Part shown: in pieces, positions 7,454-16,464 of the stretch
Position numbering within the stretch: the first letter of the stretch is position 1
How the letters are laid out: every line of letters begins with the position of its first letter
NCBI RefSeq assembly: GCF_016807805.1
Contig: NZ_CP063362.1
Location: 1,302,001 to 1,366,000, forward strand
Source: Xanthobacter dioxanivorans
GTDB lineage: Bacteria > Pseudomonadota > Alphaproteobacteria > Rhizobiales > Xanthobacteraceae
Direction of reading: 5' to 3'
DNA length: 64,000 nucleotides
Notes under the pieces: generated by a model
The model's database searches: none
Told to the model about the DNA's origin: nothing
Seen by the model: only the letters and a program-made list of their open reading frames with translations
Translations under genes and position numbers: made by a program

Positions 7454-9628
7454 TCATCGCCGCTGGCCGCCTCCCAGGAAGGTCTGCACGAACCAGCGGT
7501 CGAGGGTCATGGGCTCCTCCTGCCGGGGCGCGGGCGCTTCCCCCACCACGGCCGGCGGCCGGTCGTCCGGCACGCTCTCGGGCGGCAGGAAGCTGCCACC
7601 CGGCTGGCCATAGCCGATGCCGCCGAAACCGGCCGTGCGCAGGCCTCCGGGCAATTCGGCGACCGGCACATTCTGGTGCGCCGTCTTCATCACCCGGCTC
7701 CAGATCTCCACCGGCAGGTTGGCGCCGGATGCCTTCTTGGTGGGCGAGGAATCGTCGTTGCCGAGCCACACCGCCGTCACGTAGCGCGCCGTGTAGCCGA
7801 CGAACCAGGCGTCGCGATAATCCTGCGAGGTGCCCGTCTTGCCCGCCGCCTGCCAGCCCGGCAGGTCGGCGCGGCGGGCGGTGCCGATGGCGAGGGTCTG
7901 GGTCATCATCTGGTTCATCATGGCCGCATAGGCGGGATCCATGACGCGGCCGGGCCCGGCGCCGGCGCGCTGGTAGAGGGTCTTGCCGTCCGCCGACTTC
8001 ACCGTGTCGATCACATGGGGCACCACGCCGATGCCGCCATTGGCGAAGGGGGTATAAGCGGATGCCAGCTCCAGCACCGACACCTCGGACGTGCCGAGGG
8101 CGATGGAGGGGTTGGGATCGAGCGCCGAGGCGATGCCGAGGCGCTTCGCCGTCGCCACCACCGCCTTGGGGCCGACCTCCAGGGTCAGGCGGACCGAGAC
8201 GGTGTTGAGCGAGAGCGCGAGGGCGGTGGTCAGCGTCACCGGACCGCGATAGTCGTGGGTGGAATTCTCAGGCCGCCAGCCCTTGAGCTGGACCGGCGCG
8301 TCCTCGCGCACGGTGTCCGGGGTCAGGCCGTGCTCCAGCGCAGTCAGGTAGATGAAGGGCTTGAAGGCGGAGCCCGGCTGGCGCCGCGCCGTGACCGCCC
8401 GGTTGTACTGGCTGTCCGCATAGGAGCGGCCGCCGATGAGCGCCTTCACCGCGCCGTCCGTGTCGAGCATCACCAGCGCGCCCTGCCCGACGCCGTACTT
8501 GGCGCCGGATTTCGCCAGGGTGTCCTCGAGCGCGCGCTCGGCCGCCTGCTGCAGGGCGGGCTCCACCGTGGTGCGCACAGTGACGTCGCCGGGCAGTTCG
8601 CCGACGAAGGAATCCATCTGGTCCATCACCCAATCGGCCACGTAGCCGGACGAATCCGGCATGCCGGCGCGCGACAGCTGCGCCGGACGGGCGAGGGCGG
8701 CGCCGGCCATGTCCTGCGAGATCATCGCCTGCTGGCGCATGGCGGAGAGGACCAAAGCGGCGCGCTGCTGCGCCCCCCTGAGGTTGCGCGTGGGGGCAAG
8801 GCGGGAGGGGGAATTGACCAGCCCGGCGAGCATGGCCGCCTCGGCGAGGCTCACCTGCCGGGCCGATTTGCCGAAATAGCGCTGGGCCGCCGCCTCCACC
8901 CCGTAGGCGCCGGCGCCGAAATAGACGCGGTTGAGATAGAGGTCGAGGATCTCGTCCTTGGTGAACTTGTGCTCCAGCCACAGGGCCAGCACCAGCTCCT
9001 GCACCTTGCGCGAGGCGGTGCGCTCCTGGGTGAGGAACAGGTTCTTGGCCAGCTGCTGGGTCAGCGTCGAGCCGCCCTGCCGCAGGCGCCGCGAGGTGAG
9101 ATTGGTGACCAGCGCCCGCGCCAGGCCCTCCGGATCGAGGCCGAAATGACTGTAGAAGCGCTGGTCCTCGATGGCGACGAACGCCTTCGGCAGATAGGGC
9201 GGCAGCTCGCGGATGGGCACCGCGACACCGCCCATGTCGCCGCGCGTCGCCAGCGCCTTGCCGTCGGCGGCCAGCACGGTGACGGTGGGCGGACGCTTGG
9301 GGATCATCAGCGTCTGCATGGGCGGCAGCTTCGACGCCTCGTAGGCGATGACGCCGGCGAGGGCCAGGACGCCCCACAGGCCGAGGATGAAGCCCCATTT
9401 GACGAGGCGGAACAGGAACGGCCCCCGCCGCCTGCGCCGCGGGCGGGCGGGCGGCTCGGCGCGGCCGCGGCGGGGCGCCGGCGGCTCCGGCGGTGGCTCG
9501 GCCTTCTTCGCGGCGCGGACGCGGCGCGGCGGGTCCGCCGGAGGCGGGGCGCCACCCGAGCGGTCGCGCGCATCGAGGCGGATGTCGAACAGGGATTCCT
9601 GGCGCTCCAGCACCGGTTCCCGCCTCAT
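7454..9628 (-). CDS. Class A penicillin-binding protein (glycosyltransferase/transpeptidase)
   Basis: A 724-residue bifunctional murein synthase. A long Arg/Pro-rich cytoplasmic head (about 70 residues) precedes one membrane helix (FILGLWGVLALAGVIAY). The GT51 domain follows: EDQRFYSHFGLDPEG near residue 152, then GGSTLTQQLAKNLFL and KVQELVLALWLE. The transpeptidase domain has SAFK (about 419, the active Ser), SLN (about 473) and KTGTS (about 595). It polymerises and crosslinks peptidoglycan in the periplasm. The start at 9628 (MRREPVLERQESLF) was chosen over longer open frames because it begins the conserved basic head. Which paralogue (1A, 1B or 1C type) is not certain. Confidence 0.92.
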   Translation of the reverse strand: MRREPVLERQESLFDIRLDARDRSGGAPPPADPPRRVRAAKKAEPPPEPPAPRRGRAEPPARPRRRRRGPFLFRLVKWGFILGLWGVLALAGVIAYEASKLPPMQTLMIPKRPPTVTVLAADGKALATRGDMGGVAVPIRELPPYLPKAFVAIEDQRFYSHFGLDPEGLARALVTNLTSRRLRQGGSTLTQQLAKNLFLTQERTASRKVQELVLALWLEHKFTKDEILDLYLNRVYFGAGAYGVEAAAQRYFGKSARQVSLAEAAMLAGLVNSPSRLAPTRNLRGAQQRAALVLSAMRQQAMISQDMAGAALARPAQLSRAGMPDSSGYVADWVMDQMDSFVGELPGDVTVRTTVEPALQQAAERALEDTLAKSGAKYGVGQGALVMLDTDGAVKALIGGRSYADSQYNRAVTARRQPGSAFKPFIYLTALEHGLTPDTVREDAPVQLKGWRPENSTHDYRGPVTLTTALALSLNTVSVRLTLEVGPKAVVATAKRLGIASALDPNPSIALGTSEVSVLELASAYTPFANGGIGVVPHVIDTVKSADGKTLYQRAGAGPGRVMDPAYAAMMNQMMTQTLAIGTARRADLPGWQAAGKTGTSQDYRDAWFVGYTARYVTAVWLGNDDSSPTKKASGANLPVEIWSRVMKTAHQNVPVAELPGGLRTAGFGGIGYGQPGGSFLPPESVPDDRPPAVVGEAPAPRQEEPMTLDRWFVQTFLGGGQRR

Positions 9629-9867
9629 GCCCTCGCCTCGTCCGCGTGCCACCATCCGCAAGACCCGTCGCTCACCAATCGATCGATTCCCGCCCCTTCC
9701 ACCATGGAATTGGGGCGGAAGCGCAGCGCGTGCCGCAGACGCCTTCCCGGCGGCCGCGATGGCGAAAGGTAAGGTCGGCGGCCATAAGGAGCGGTTAAGG
9801 AAGGCCCGCAAAGCCGGCCCCGGCGGGGGTCAAGCCGGGACGCCAGCGATCCCACGGCGTGCCGCCG

Positions 9868-10398
9868 CTACGGCGTGCACTTGTCCCAGAAGCCGACCCG
9901 GCGGTCAGGGGTCTTGTAATACCAGCACATGCCGTTGGCCGGAGCCGGACCCGCCACGGAGGTGGCAAGTCCCGGCTGCAGTGAGCCGAGGGCCGCGCCG
10001 GCCGCCACTGGCCCGCCGGGCCCCCACGCACGCTGGGACGGCTGGAGCACCACCGGCGACGGGTCGTCGGGCGGCGGGGCCATGCGGGGGGCCTGCGTCG
10101 TCGGCCGCGTCGGCTGCGGCTTCGGGTAGGGGTTCGGCCGCGGATCCGGCGTCGGGTCCGGACGCAGCGGGGACGTGGACCGGGACCGCGTGGTCGGCGA
10201 CGTGCGGGCGGGCTGGGTGGGCTTCGGCGTCGGGCGCGCGCTCGGCCGGGTCTGGGCCGGTGACTGCCGGGTCTGGGCCGCTGTCTGCGCCTGCGCGGCC
10301 TGCGTGCCCACGGCCAAGCCGGCGACAGTCAAGCCGGCGACAGTCAACCCGGCCATGACGAGGACCGCCGGCACCCTCCCCCTCGTCCATCCTCGCAT
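9868..10398 (-). CDS. Secreted Pro/Thr-rich protein with cysteine-containing C-terminus
   Basis: A 176-residue protein with AAGGAG before the ATG. A signal peptide (residues 1-39, with a hydrophobic GLTVAGLTVAGLAVG repeat) ends in AQAQ. A long Pro/Thr/Arg-rich, probably disordered middle follows (repeated QTRQSPAQTRPSA and PNPYPKPQPTRPTTQ). The last 25 residues form a small motif, MCWYYKTPDRRVGFWDKCTP, whose two cysteines could make a disulfide. No family is recognised. It probably lies in the periplasm or at the cell surface. It is divergent from glnD. Confidence 0.72.
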   Translation of the reverse strand: MRGWTRGRVPAVLVMAGLTVAGLTVAGLAVGTQAAQAQTAAQTRQSPAQTRPSARPTPKPTQPARTSPTTRSRSTSPLRPDPTPDPRPNPYPKPQPTRPTTQAPRMAPPPDDPSPVVLQPSQRAWGPGGPVAAGAALGSLQPGLATSVAGPAPANGMCWYYKTPDRRVGFWDKCTP

Positions 10399-10546
10399 GA
10401 TGCATCTCCTTGCGTCAGGTACGCATCCTCCCTCCGAAGATGGGCGCTTTGATGAGCGCAGCCGCAACACGCCGCTCGCGGCCAGCGGATGATTGCGGTA
10501 AAGGGGAAGACTGCCTTTTCCTCGCGGGCCTTGCAGATCGCCGAGC

Positions 10547-13351
10547 ATGTCCACCATCCGTACCCCCAGAGCCCACCGCGTCATCGGCGAACCCTTCGAA
10601 GGCTTGATGCTCAAGGCGGAGATCCGAGAGATCGGCGCCGCCCACAAGGGACGTGACATCGACCTGCGCAACGCGGTCGTGCTCCGCCTCAAGAAGGCCC
10701 TCCAGGAGGGCCACGCCGAAGCTGAGCGCCTGTTGAAGGAGGACGGCTGCGGGCGCTGCTGCGCCATGCGCCTGTCCGCCCTGCAGGACGCGGTCATCAC
10801 CTCGGCCCATGAGGTGGCGGCCACCTTCCTCTATCCGGTGGACAACCCCTCCCGCTCGGAGCGCATGGCCGTCGCCGCGGTGGGCGGATACGGCCGGGGC
10901 ATGATGGCGCCAGGGTCCGACACGGACATCCTGTTCCTCTTGCCCTACAAGCAGACCGCCTGGGGCGAGAGCGTGGCCGAGGCCATGCTTTATATCCTGT
11001 GGGATCTCGGGCTGAAGGTGGGCCACGCCACGCGCTCGGTGGAGGAGTGCCTGCGCCAGGCGCGGGCGGACTTCACCATCCGCACCTCCATCCTCGAGGC
11101 GCGCTACCTGGTGGGCGAGAAAGCCCTGTTCGAGGACCTGGAGAAGCGCTTCGACAAGGAAGTAGTGGAAGGCACCGGGGCCGAGTTCGTCGCCGCCAAG
11201 ATGGCGGAGCGGGAAGAGCGCCTGCGCCGCTCCGGCCAGTCGCGCTACCTGGTCGAACCCAATGTGAAGGACGGCAAGGGCGGGCTGCGCGACCTGCACA
11301 CCCTGTTCTGGATCGCCAAGTACGTCTACCGGGTGCAGACCACCAGCCAGCTGGTGGCGAAGGCGGTCTTCACCCGCGAGGAGGCGCGCCTCTTCACCCG
11401 CTGCGAGGACTTCCTCTGGTCGGTGCGCTGCCATCTCCACTTCCTCACCGGCCGCCCCGAGGACCGCCTGTCCTTCGACGTGCAGCGGGATATGGCCCAG
11501 CGCCTCGGCTACACGGAGCATCCCGGCCAGAAGGACGTGGAACGCTTCATGAAGCACTATTTCCTCGTGGCGAAGGATGTGGGCGACCTTACCGCCATCC
11601 TCTCCGCCGCGCTGGAGGAGCGCCACGAGAAGCCGGTTCCCGGCCTCAAGGGCATGGTGGAGCGCTTCCGTGCCGGCTCGCGCCGCATCACGCTGAAGGA
11701 AACGACGGACTTCATCCTCGACCATGACCGCCTGAACGTGGCGGACGAGGACGCGTTCCGGCGCGACCCGGTCAACCTCATCCGCATCTTCCACGTGGCG
11801 GACAAGCGCAACCTCGCGCTCCATCCCGATGCCATGCAGCTGGCCGCCCGCTCGCTGCCGCTGATCGACGCCGCCGTGCGCGAGAATGCCGAGGCGAACC
11901 GCCTGTTCCTGGAGATCGTCACCTCGAAGAACGCGCCTGAGACGGTCCTGCGGCGCATGAACGAGGCCGGCGTGCTCGGCCGCTTCCTGCCGGAGTTCGG
12001 CAAGGTCGTGGCCATGATGCAATTCAACATGTACCACCACTATACGGTGGACGAGCACCTCTTGCGCTGCATCGGCGTGCTCTCGGAGATCGAGCGCAAG
12101 GTCAATCCGGAGAACGGCCTCGCCAACGACCTCATGGGCACGGTGAAGAACCGCAACCTGCTCTATGTGGCCCTGCTCCTGCACGACATCGCCAAGGGCC
12201 GCCCCGAGGACCACTCGGTGGCCGGCGCCCGCATCGCCCGGCGCCTGTGCCCGCGCTTCGGCCTCTCGCCGGTGGAGACCGAGACGGTGGCCTGGCTGGT
12301 GGAGCAGCACCTCGTCATGTCGCAGGTGGCCCAGTCCCGCGACCTGTCCGACCGCAAGACCATCGAGAACTTCGCCTCGGTGGTGCAGAACCTCGAGCGC
12401 ATGAAGCTGCTCACCATCATCACCACCGCCGATATCAAGGCGGTGGGGCCGGGCACGTGGAACGGCTGGAAGGCCCAGCTGCTGCGCACGCTTTATTATG
12501 AGACCGAGCCGGTCCTCACCGGCGGCTTCTCGGAAGTGGACCGGGGCAAGCGCGTCACCGCCGCCCAGGGCCAGTTCCGCCACGCGCTTTCCGACTGGAC
12601 CGACGAGAAGGTGGCCACCTACGTGGCGCGGCACTACCCGCCCTACTGGCTGCGGGTGGACCTCGACACCAAGCTGCGCCACGCCCGCTTCGTCGATGCC
12701 ACCGAGCAGGCCGGTCGCTCCATCGCCACCCATGCGGCGCTGGAGCCGGGGCGCGGCATCACCACCCTCACCGTGCTCGCGCCCGACCATCCCAAGCTGC
12801 TGTCGATCATCGCCGGGGCGTGCGCGGCGGCGGGGGCGAACATCGTGGACGCCCACATCTCCACCACCACCGACGGCCTTGCCCTCGACACCATCGCCAT
12901 CCGCCGCGCCTTCGACCGGGACGACGACGAACTGCGCCGCGCCGGCCGCATCCAGGAGGCGGTGGAGCAGGCGCTGACCGGCGAGGTCCGGCTGCCGGAG
13001 GTGATGGCCCGCAAGCTGCCCAAGGGCCGCCGCACCTTCACCGTGGAGCCCGAGGTGACGGTGAACAATTCCTGGTCCAACCGGCACACGGTGGTGGAGG
13101 TGTCCGGCCTCGACCGGCCGGGCCTGCTGTTCGCCCTCACCAACACCCTGTCGCGGCTCAACCTCAACATCGCCTCGGCGCATGTGGCCACCTTCGGCGA
13201 GCGGGCGGTGGACGTGTTCTACGTCACCGACCTGATGGGCGCGAAGATCACCGGCGCCGCCCGCCAGTCCACCATAAGGCGGGCGCTGATCGCGGTGTTC
13301 GAGGGCCCGGCGGAGGACGAGGAGCCCGCCCGCCGCGCCGCGCGCGCATAG
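10547..13351 (+). CDS. glnD: Bifunctional uridylyltransferase/uridylyl-removing enzyme GlnD
   Basis: A 934-residue nitrogen sensor. The nucleotidyltransferase motif VGGYGRGMMAPGSDTDILF lies near residues 108-126. The HD hydrolase domain has YHHYTVDEHLL and LLHDIAKGRPEDHS (near 543). Two C-terminal ACT domains (about 735-815 and 845-920) contain LTVLAPDHPKLLSIIAGA and VEVSGLDRPGLLFALTNTL and sense glutamine. GlnD uridylylates PII proteins when glutamine is low and removes UMP when it is high, thereby setting glutamine synthetase activity and NtrBC signalling. Length and domain order match alphaproteobacterial GlnD. Confidence 0.96.
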   Translation: MSTIRTPRAHRVIGEPFEGLMLKAEIREIGAAHKGRDIDLRNAVVLRLKKALQEGHAEAERLLKEDGCGRCCAMRLSALQDAVITSAHEVAATFLYPVDNPSRSERMAVAAVGGYGRGMMAPGSDTDILFLLPYKQTAWGESVAEAMLYILWDLGLKVGHATRSVEECLRQARADFTIRTSILEARYLVGEKALFEDLEKRFDKEVVEGTGAEFVAAKMAEREERLRRSGQSRYLVEPNVKDGKGGLRDLHTLFWIAKYVYRVQTTSQLVAKAVFTREEARLFTRCEDFLWSVRCHLHFLTGRPEDRLSFDVQRDMAQRLGYTEHPGQKDVERFMKHYFLVAKDVGDLTAILSAALEERHEKPVPGLKGMVERFRAGSRRITLKETTDFILDHDRLNVADEDAFRRDPVNLIRIFHVADKRNLALHPDAMQLAARSLPLIDAAVRENAEANRLFLEIVTSKNAPETVLRRMNEAGVLGRFLPEFGKVVAMMQFNMYHHYTVDEHLLRCIGVLSEIERKVNPENGLANDLMGTVKNRNLLYVALLLHDIAKGRPEDHSVAGARIARRLCPRFGLSPVETETVAWLVEQHLVMSQVAQSRDLSDRKTIENFASVVQNLERMKLLTIITTADIKAVGPGTWNGWKAQLLRTLYYETEPVLTGGFSEVDRGKRVTAAQGQFRHALSDWTDEKVATYVARHYPPYWLRVDLDTKLRHARFVDATEQAGRSIATHAALEPGRGITTLTVLAPDHPKLLSIIAGACAAAGANIVDAHISTTTDGLALDTIAIRRAFDRDDDELRRAGRIQEAVEQALTGEVRLPEVMARKLPKGRRTFTVEPEVTVNNSWSNRHTVVEVSGLDRPGLLFALTNTLSRLNLNIASAHVATFGERAVDVFYVTDLMGAKITGAARQSTIRRALIAVFEGPAEDEEPARRAARA

Positions 13352-13473
13352 GAGCGTCGGCGCGCCTCGCACCCCCCGCATCCGTCGGTCCCACGAGAGG
13401 GGAGCTGCGTGCAGCCTGCCCCGGCGGCGCGACCGACCCCGATTTTGCCGTGATGCAGGACCAAGAGGACGCG

Positions 13474-13552
13474 GCCCAGAGAACGGGGCCCGAGAACCTC
13501 GCCCGGAAACCTGGCCCGGAAACCTGGCCCGGAAACCTGGCCTGAGAACGGG
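13474..13552. repeat. 13-bp minisatellite between glnD and mnmA
   Basis: Three perfect 13-base copies (GCCCGGAAACCTG at 13501, 13514 and 13527) are flanked by decayed copies at 13474, 13488 and 13540. All lie in the noncoding gap. Function unknown; replication slippage could change copy number. Confidence 0.85.
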
Positions 13553-13626
13553 AACGAATTGCGTCCCGGGCGCACGCACCTATATTGAGGCCGCGCCCGC
13601 GCCACGCGGCGGAACGAAGAACCAAC

Positions 13627-14799
13627 ATGATCCCAGCGGCTCCTCCCTTCGACATGCCGGGCGACCCCGCCTCCATCCGCGTGGTGGTGGCCATGTCGGG
13701 CGGGGTGGATTCCTCCGTGGTGGCGGGCCTCCTGGCGCGCGCCGGCTATGACGTGGTGGGCGTGACGCTCCAGCTCTACGACCATGGCGAGGCGGCCCAC
13801 CGGCGCGGCGCCTGCTGTGCCGGGCAGGACATCTACGACGCCAGCGAGGTGGCCCGCACCCTGGGCATCCCCCATTACGTGCTGGATTATGAAAGCCGCT
13901 TCCAGGAGGAGGTGATCGACCGCTTCGCCGCGAGCTACGCCGCGGGCGTCACGCCGATCCCCTGCGTGGACTGCAACCGCACGGTCAAGTTCCGCGACCT
14001 CCTCGCCACAGCCGAGGAGCTCGGCGCCCGCTACCTGGCCACCGGCCATTATGTGGCCAGCCGAGCGCTGCCCGATGGCCGGCGCGGCCTCTTCCGGGCG
14101 GCGGAGGAGGCGCGCGACCAGTCCTATTTCCTTTATGCCACCACCGCCGCGCAGCTCGACCGCCTGCGCTTCCCCCTCGGCGAGATGCGCAAGGCGGACG
14201 TGCGGGCGCTCGCCGCCGAATTCGGCCTGCCGGTGGCGGACAAGCCGGACAGCCAGGACATCTGCTTCGTGCCCGGCGGCGACTATGCGGAAGTGGTGGA
14301 GCGTCTGCGCCCCGAAGCCGCCGAGCCGGGCGACATCGTGCATCTCGACGGCCGCGTGCTCGGCCGCCATCGCGGCGTCATGCACTACACCATCGGACAG
14401 CGGAAGGGCCTCGGCATCGCCACGCCCGAACCGCTCTACGTGATCGCCATCGACGCGGCGCGGCGGGAAGTGCGGGTCGGCCCGCGCGAGGCTCTGGCGG
14501 TGCGCGCCATCCATATGGCCGACGTGAACTGGCTCGGCGACATGCCGTTCGAGGAGGCCGTGGCGCGGGAGGCGGAGGTGTTCGTGAAGGTGCGCTCGAC
14601 GCGCCCGCCGGTGCCTGCCCGGCTCGGCCGTGGCGCCGATGGCACACCGGCCGTCTATCTGGCGGTCGGCGAGGAAGGCGTTGCGCCGGGGCAGGCCTGC
14701 GTGCTCTACGATGGCGCCGGAGCCGCCGCCCGCCTCTATGGCGGCGGCACGATCGTGAAGGCGGAGCGGGTGGCCAAGAGCATCGCCGAGGTCGCCTGA
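13627..14799 (+). CDS. mnmA: tRNA-specific 2-thiouridylase MnmA
   Basis: A 390-residue enzyme that adds sulfur to U34 of tRNA-Lys, -Glu and -Gln. It has the PP-loop [14 protein letters not shown] (residues 23-36), the first catalytic Cys in [11 protein letters not shown] (about 112) and the second in [12 protein letters not shown] (about 212). [13 protein letters not shown], downstream, is typical of the central domain. The start at 13627 ([14 protein letters not shown]) follows GAAGAACCAAC; a 14-residue upstream extension is possible but atypical. The 13-bp repeats lie just upstream and might influence its transcript. The next gene begins 29 bases downstream on the same strand. Confidence 0.95.
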   Translation: MIPAAPPFDMPGDPASIRVVVAMSGGVDSSVVAGLLARAGYDVVGVTLQLYDHGEAAHRRGACCAGQDIYDASEVARTLGIPHYVLDYESRFQEEVIDRFAASYAAGVTPIPCVDCNRTVKFRDLLATAEELGARYLATGHYVASRALPDGRRGLFRAAEEARDQSYFLYATTAAQLDRLRFPLGEMRKADVRALAAEFGLPVADKPDSQDICFVPGGDYAEVVERLRPEAAEPGDIVHLDGRVLGRHRGVMHYTIGQRKGLGIATPEPLYVIAIDAARREVRVGPREALAVRAIHMADVNWLGDMPFEEAVAREAEVFVKVRSTRPPVPARLGRGADGTPAVYLAVGEEGVAPGQACVLYDGAGAAARLYGGGTIVKAERVAKSIAEVA

Positions 14800-14828
14800 G
14801 GGGCGGCTGGGGCTGGGAGAGACCGACG

Positions 14829-15473
14829 ATGGCGGTTCAGTACGATCTCGAAGGGCAGAAGCGCGTCTACGCCAAGTGGGCGCCCATCTACGACAAGGTC
14901 TATGTGAAGCTGCTCGCCGACGCCCAGCGCAAGGCGGCGAACGCCGCCGCCGCCTGCGGGCCGAAGATCCTGGAAGTGGGCGTGGGCACGGGCCTCGTCC
15001 TGCCCTACTACCCCCGTGGCGCGCAGGTGACCGGCATCGATCTGTCCTTCCACATGCTGCAGAAGGCGGTGGAGAAGAAGGTGGAGCGCGGCCTGTCCCA
15101 GGTGGGCCTGCTCGCCGCCATGGACGCCTGCAACCTCGGCTTCCCTGACGAGAGCTTCAACGCCGTCACTGTTCCGTTCGTGATCACGCTGGTGCCGGAC
15201 CCGGAAGGCGCGCTCGACGAGATGTACCGGGTGCTAAAGCCGGGCGGCGAGATCATCGTCGCCTCCAAGCTCGGGGCGGACGAAGGCCCCGCCATGCACA
15301 TCGAGGCGGCGCTGGCCCCGCTGGTGAAGAAGGTGGGCTGGAGCATCGCCTTCAAGGCCAGCCGGCTGAAGAACTGGGCGGCGAAGTATCCCGACATGGA
15401 GGTCATCGAGATCTCTCCGGTCTTCCCGGTGGGCTTCTTCAAGCTGGTGCGCATCAAGAAGAAGGCGCGCTGA
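14829..15473 (+). CDS. SAM-dependent methyltransferase, Rhodobacter-type PE N-methyltransferase-like
   Basis: A 214-residue class I methyltransferase. The N-terminus RVYAKWAPIYDKVYVKLLAD is followed by the SAM-binding motif ILEVGVGTGLVLPYY (about 47-61), the acidic VTGIDLSFHML, and VLKPGGEIIVASKLG. The small size, basic tail and N-terminal pattern resemble Rhodobacter-type PmtA, which converts phosphatidylethanolamine stepwise to phosphatidylcholine. A related quinone-type methyltransferase is the alternative. It is probably co-transcribed with mnmA. A second, sequence-unrelated PmtA is encoded at 40161-40778. Confidence 0.72.
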   Translation: MAVQYDLEGQKRVYAKWAPIYDKVYVKLLADAQRKAANAAAACGPKILEVGVGTGLVLPYYPRGAQVTGIDLSFHMLQKAVEKKVERGLSQVGLLAAMDACNLGFPDESFNAVTVPFVITLVPDPEGALDEMYRVLKPGGEIIVASKLGADEGPAMHIEAALAPLVKKVGWSIAFKASRLKNWAAKYPDMEVIEISPVFPVGFFKLVRIKKKAR

Positions 15474-15499
15474 CCCGCGCCTTCCTCCCGGACCCCCGG

Positions 15500-16264
15500 C
15501 TATCCCTTGTAGCGCTTGACCACCCCGTCGACCGTGCGGGCGAAGAGGGCGGCGTCCACCCCCACGGCGGTGAAGACCGAGCCGGCCGCCATGTAGCGCT
15601 GCGCCAGCGCCGGGTCGCTCACCAGCACGCCGCCCCGGTTGCCGGCCGCCGCGATGCGCCCGAGCCCCTTCTCGATGACCTCCACCACCTTCGGATGCGC
15701 CGGCTGGTGCAGGAAGCCCATGGAGGCGGACAGGTCTCCGGGACCGATGAAGACGCCGTCGACCCCCGGCACCGCGGCGATCTCCTCGACCCGCTCCAGC
15801 GCCTCTATGGTCTCCACCTGCACCAGCACGCACATCTCGTCGGCATAGCGCTCGAAATAATCCGGGATGCGGCCGAAGCGGGTGGCGCGGGCCGCCACCG
15901 CGTAGCCGCGGATGCCGTGGGGCGGATAGCGCGTGGCCGCCACCGCGGCCTTCGCCTCCTCGGCCGTCTGCACCATGGGGATGAGGAAGCTCTGCGTTCC
16001 GATGTCGAGGAAGCGCTTCAGCGTCACGGAATCGTTCCACGGCACCCGCACCACCGGCTGCGCCGTGCCGCCGACCATGGACTGGAGCTGGGCGTGCACG
16101 TTGGGCAGCTCGTTGGGGGAATGCTCGGTATCGAGCACGATCCAGTCGAACCCGGCGCCGGCCAGGATCTCGGAGACGTAGTTGGAAGGAATGGCGCACC
16201 AGAAGCCGATCTGCTGCCGGCCGTCATGAAGGGCACGCTTGAAGGGATTGTGGGGGATCTGCAT
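15500..16264 (-). CDS. HpcH/HpaI-family class II aldolase
   Basis: A 254-residue protein starting MQIPHNPFKRALHDGRQQIG, with GAGGAA ahead of the ATG. Family signatures include GFDWIVLDTEHSPNEL, the metal-binding Glu in QVETIEALERV and the Asp in FIGPGDLSASMG. Members cleave 2-keto-3-deoxy or 4-hydroxy-2-oxo acids to pyruvate plus an aldehyde, for example 4-hydroxy-2-oxoheptanedioate in homoprotocatechuate breakdown. No hpc/hpa neighbours are present, so the substrate is open. Confidence 0.88.
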   Translation of the reverse strand: MQIPHNPFKRALHDGRQQIGFWCAIPSNYVSEILAGAGFDWIVLDTEHSPNELPNVHAQLQSMVGGTAQPVVRVPWNDSVTLKRFLDIGTQSFLIPMVQTAEEAKAAVAATRYPPHGIRGYAVAARATRFGRIPDYFERYADEMCVLVQVETIEALERVEEIAAVPGVDGVFIGPGDLSASMGFLHQPAHPKVVEVIEKGLGRIAAAGNRGGVLVSDPALAQRYMAAGSVFTAVGVDAALFARTVDGVVKRYKG

Positions 16265-16411
16265 GGCGTTCCTCAGTTCGCCGCCCGAGCCCCGTGGCGG
16301 GCGGCCATTGTCGTTGTCGGGCGGCATGGGCAGACGGCGCGCCGATGCAGGAAAACGGAGCATTTTTTCGCGATTGTGGGAACCGCCAAATGCCCGGGCC
16401 CCCGACGAAAA

Positions 16412-16447
16412 AGGCATGGGTCAGGGCATGGGCCAGGGCATGGGCCG
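16412..16447. repeat. 12-bp tandem repeat, three copies
   Basis: GGCATGGGYCRG occurs three times in a row with two base differences, in the 200-base gap between the aldolase and oxidoreductase genes. Noncoding. Confidence 0.8.
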
Positions 16448-16464
16448 GTCGCGATCAGGCCGCC

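Noticed and set aside
7676..9772. A 698-codon frame opposite the penicillin-binding protein gene
   Set aside because: No motif, no start context; the minus-strand protein has all catalytic motifs.
13474..13552. CRISPR array
   Set aside because: Units are 13 bp and contiguous with no spacers, and no cas genes are present.
10415..13579. A 1054-codon open frame antiparallel to glnD
   Set aside because: Shadow of glnD codon bias; no recognisable motifs or ribosome-binding site.
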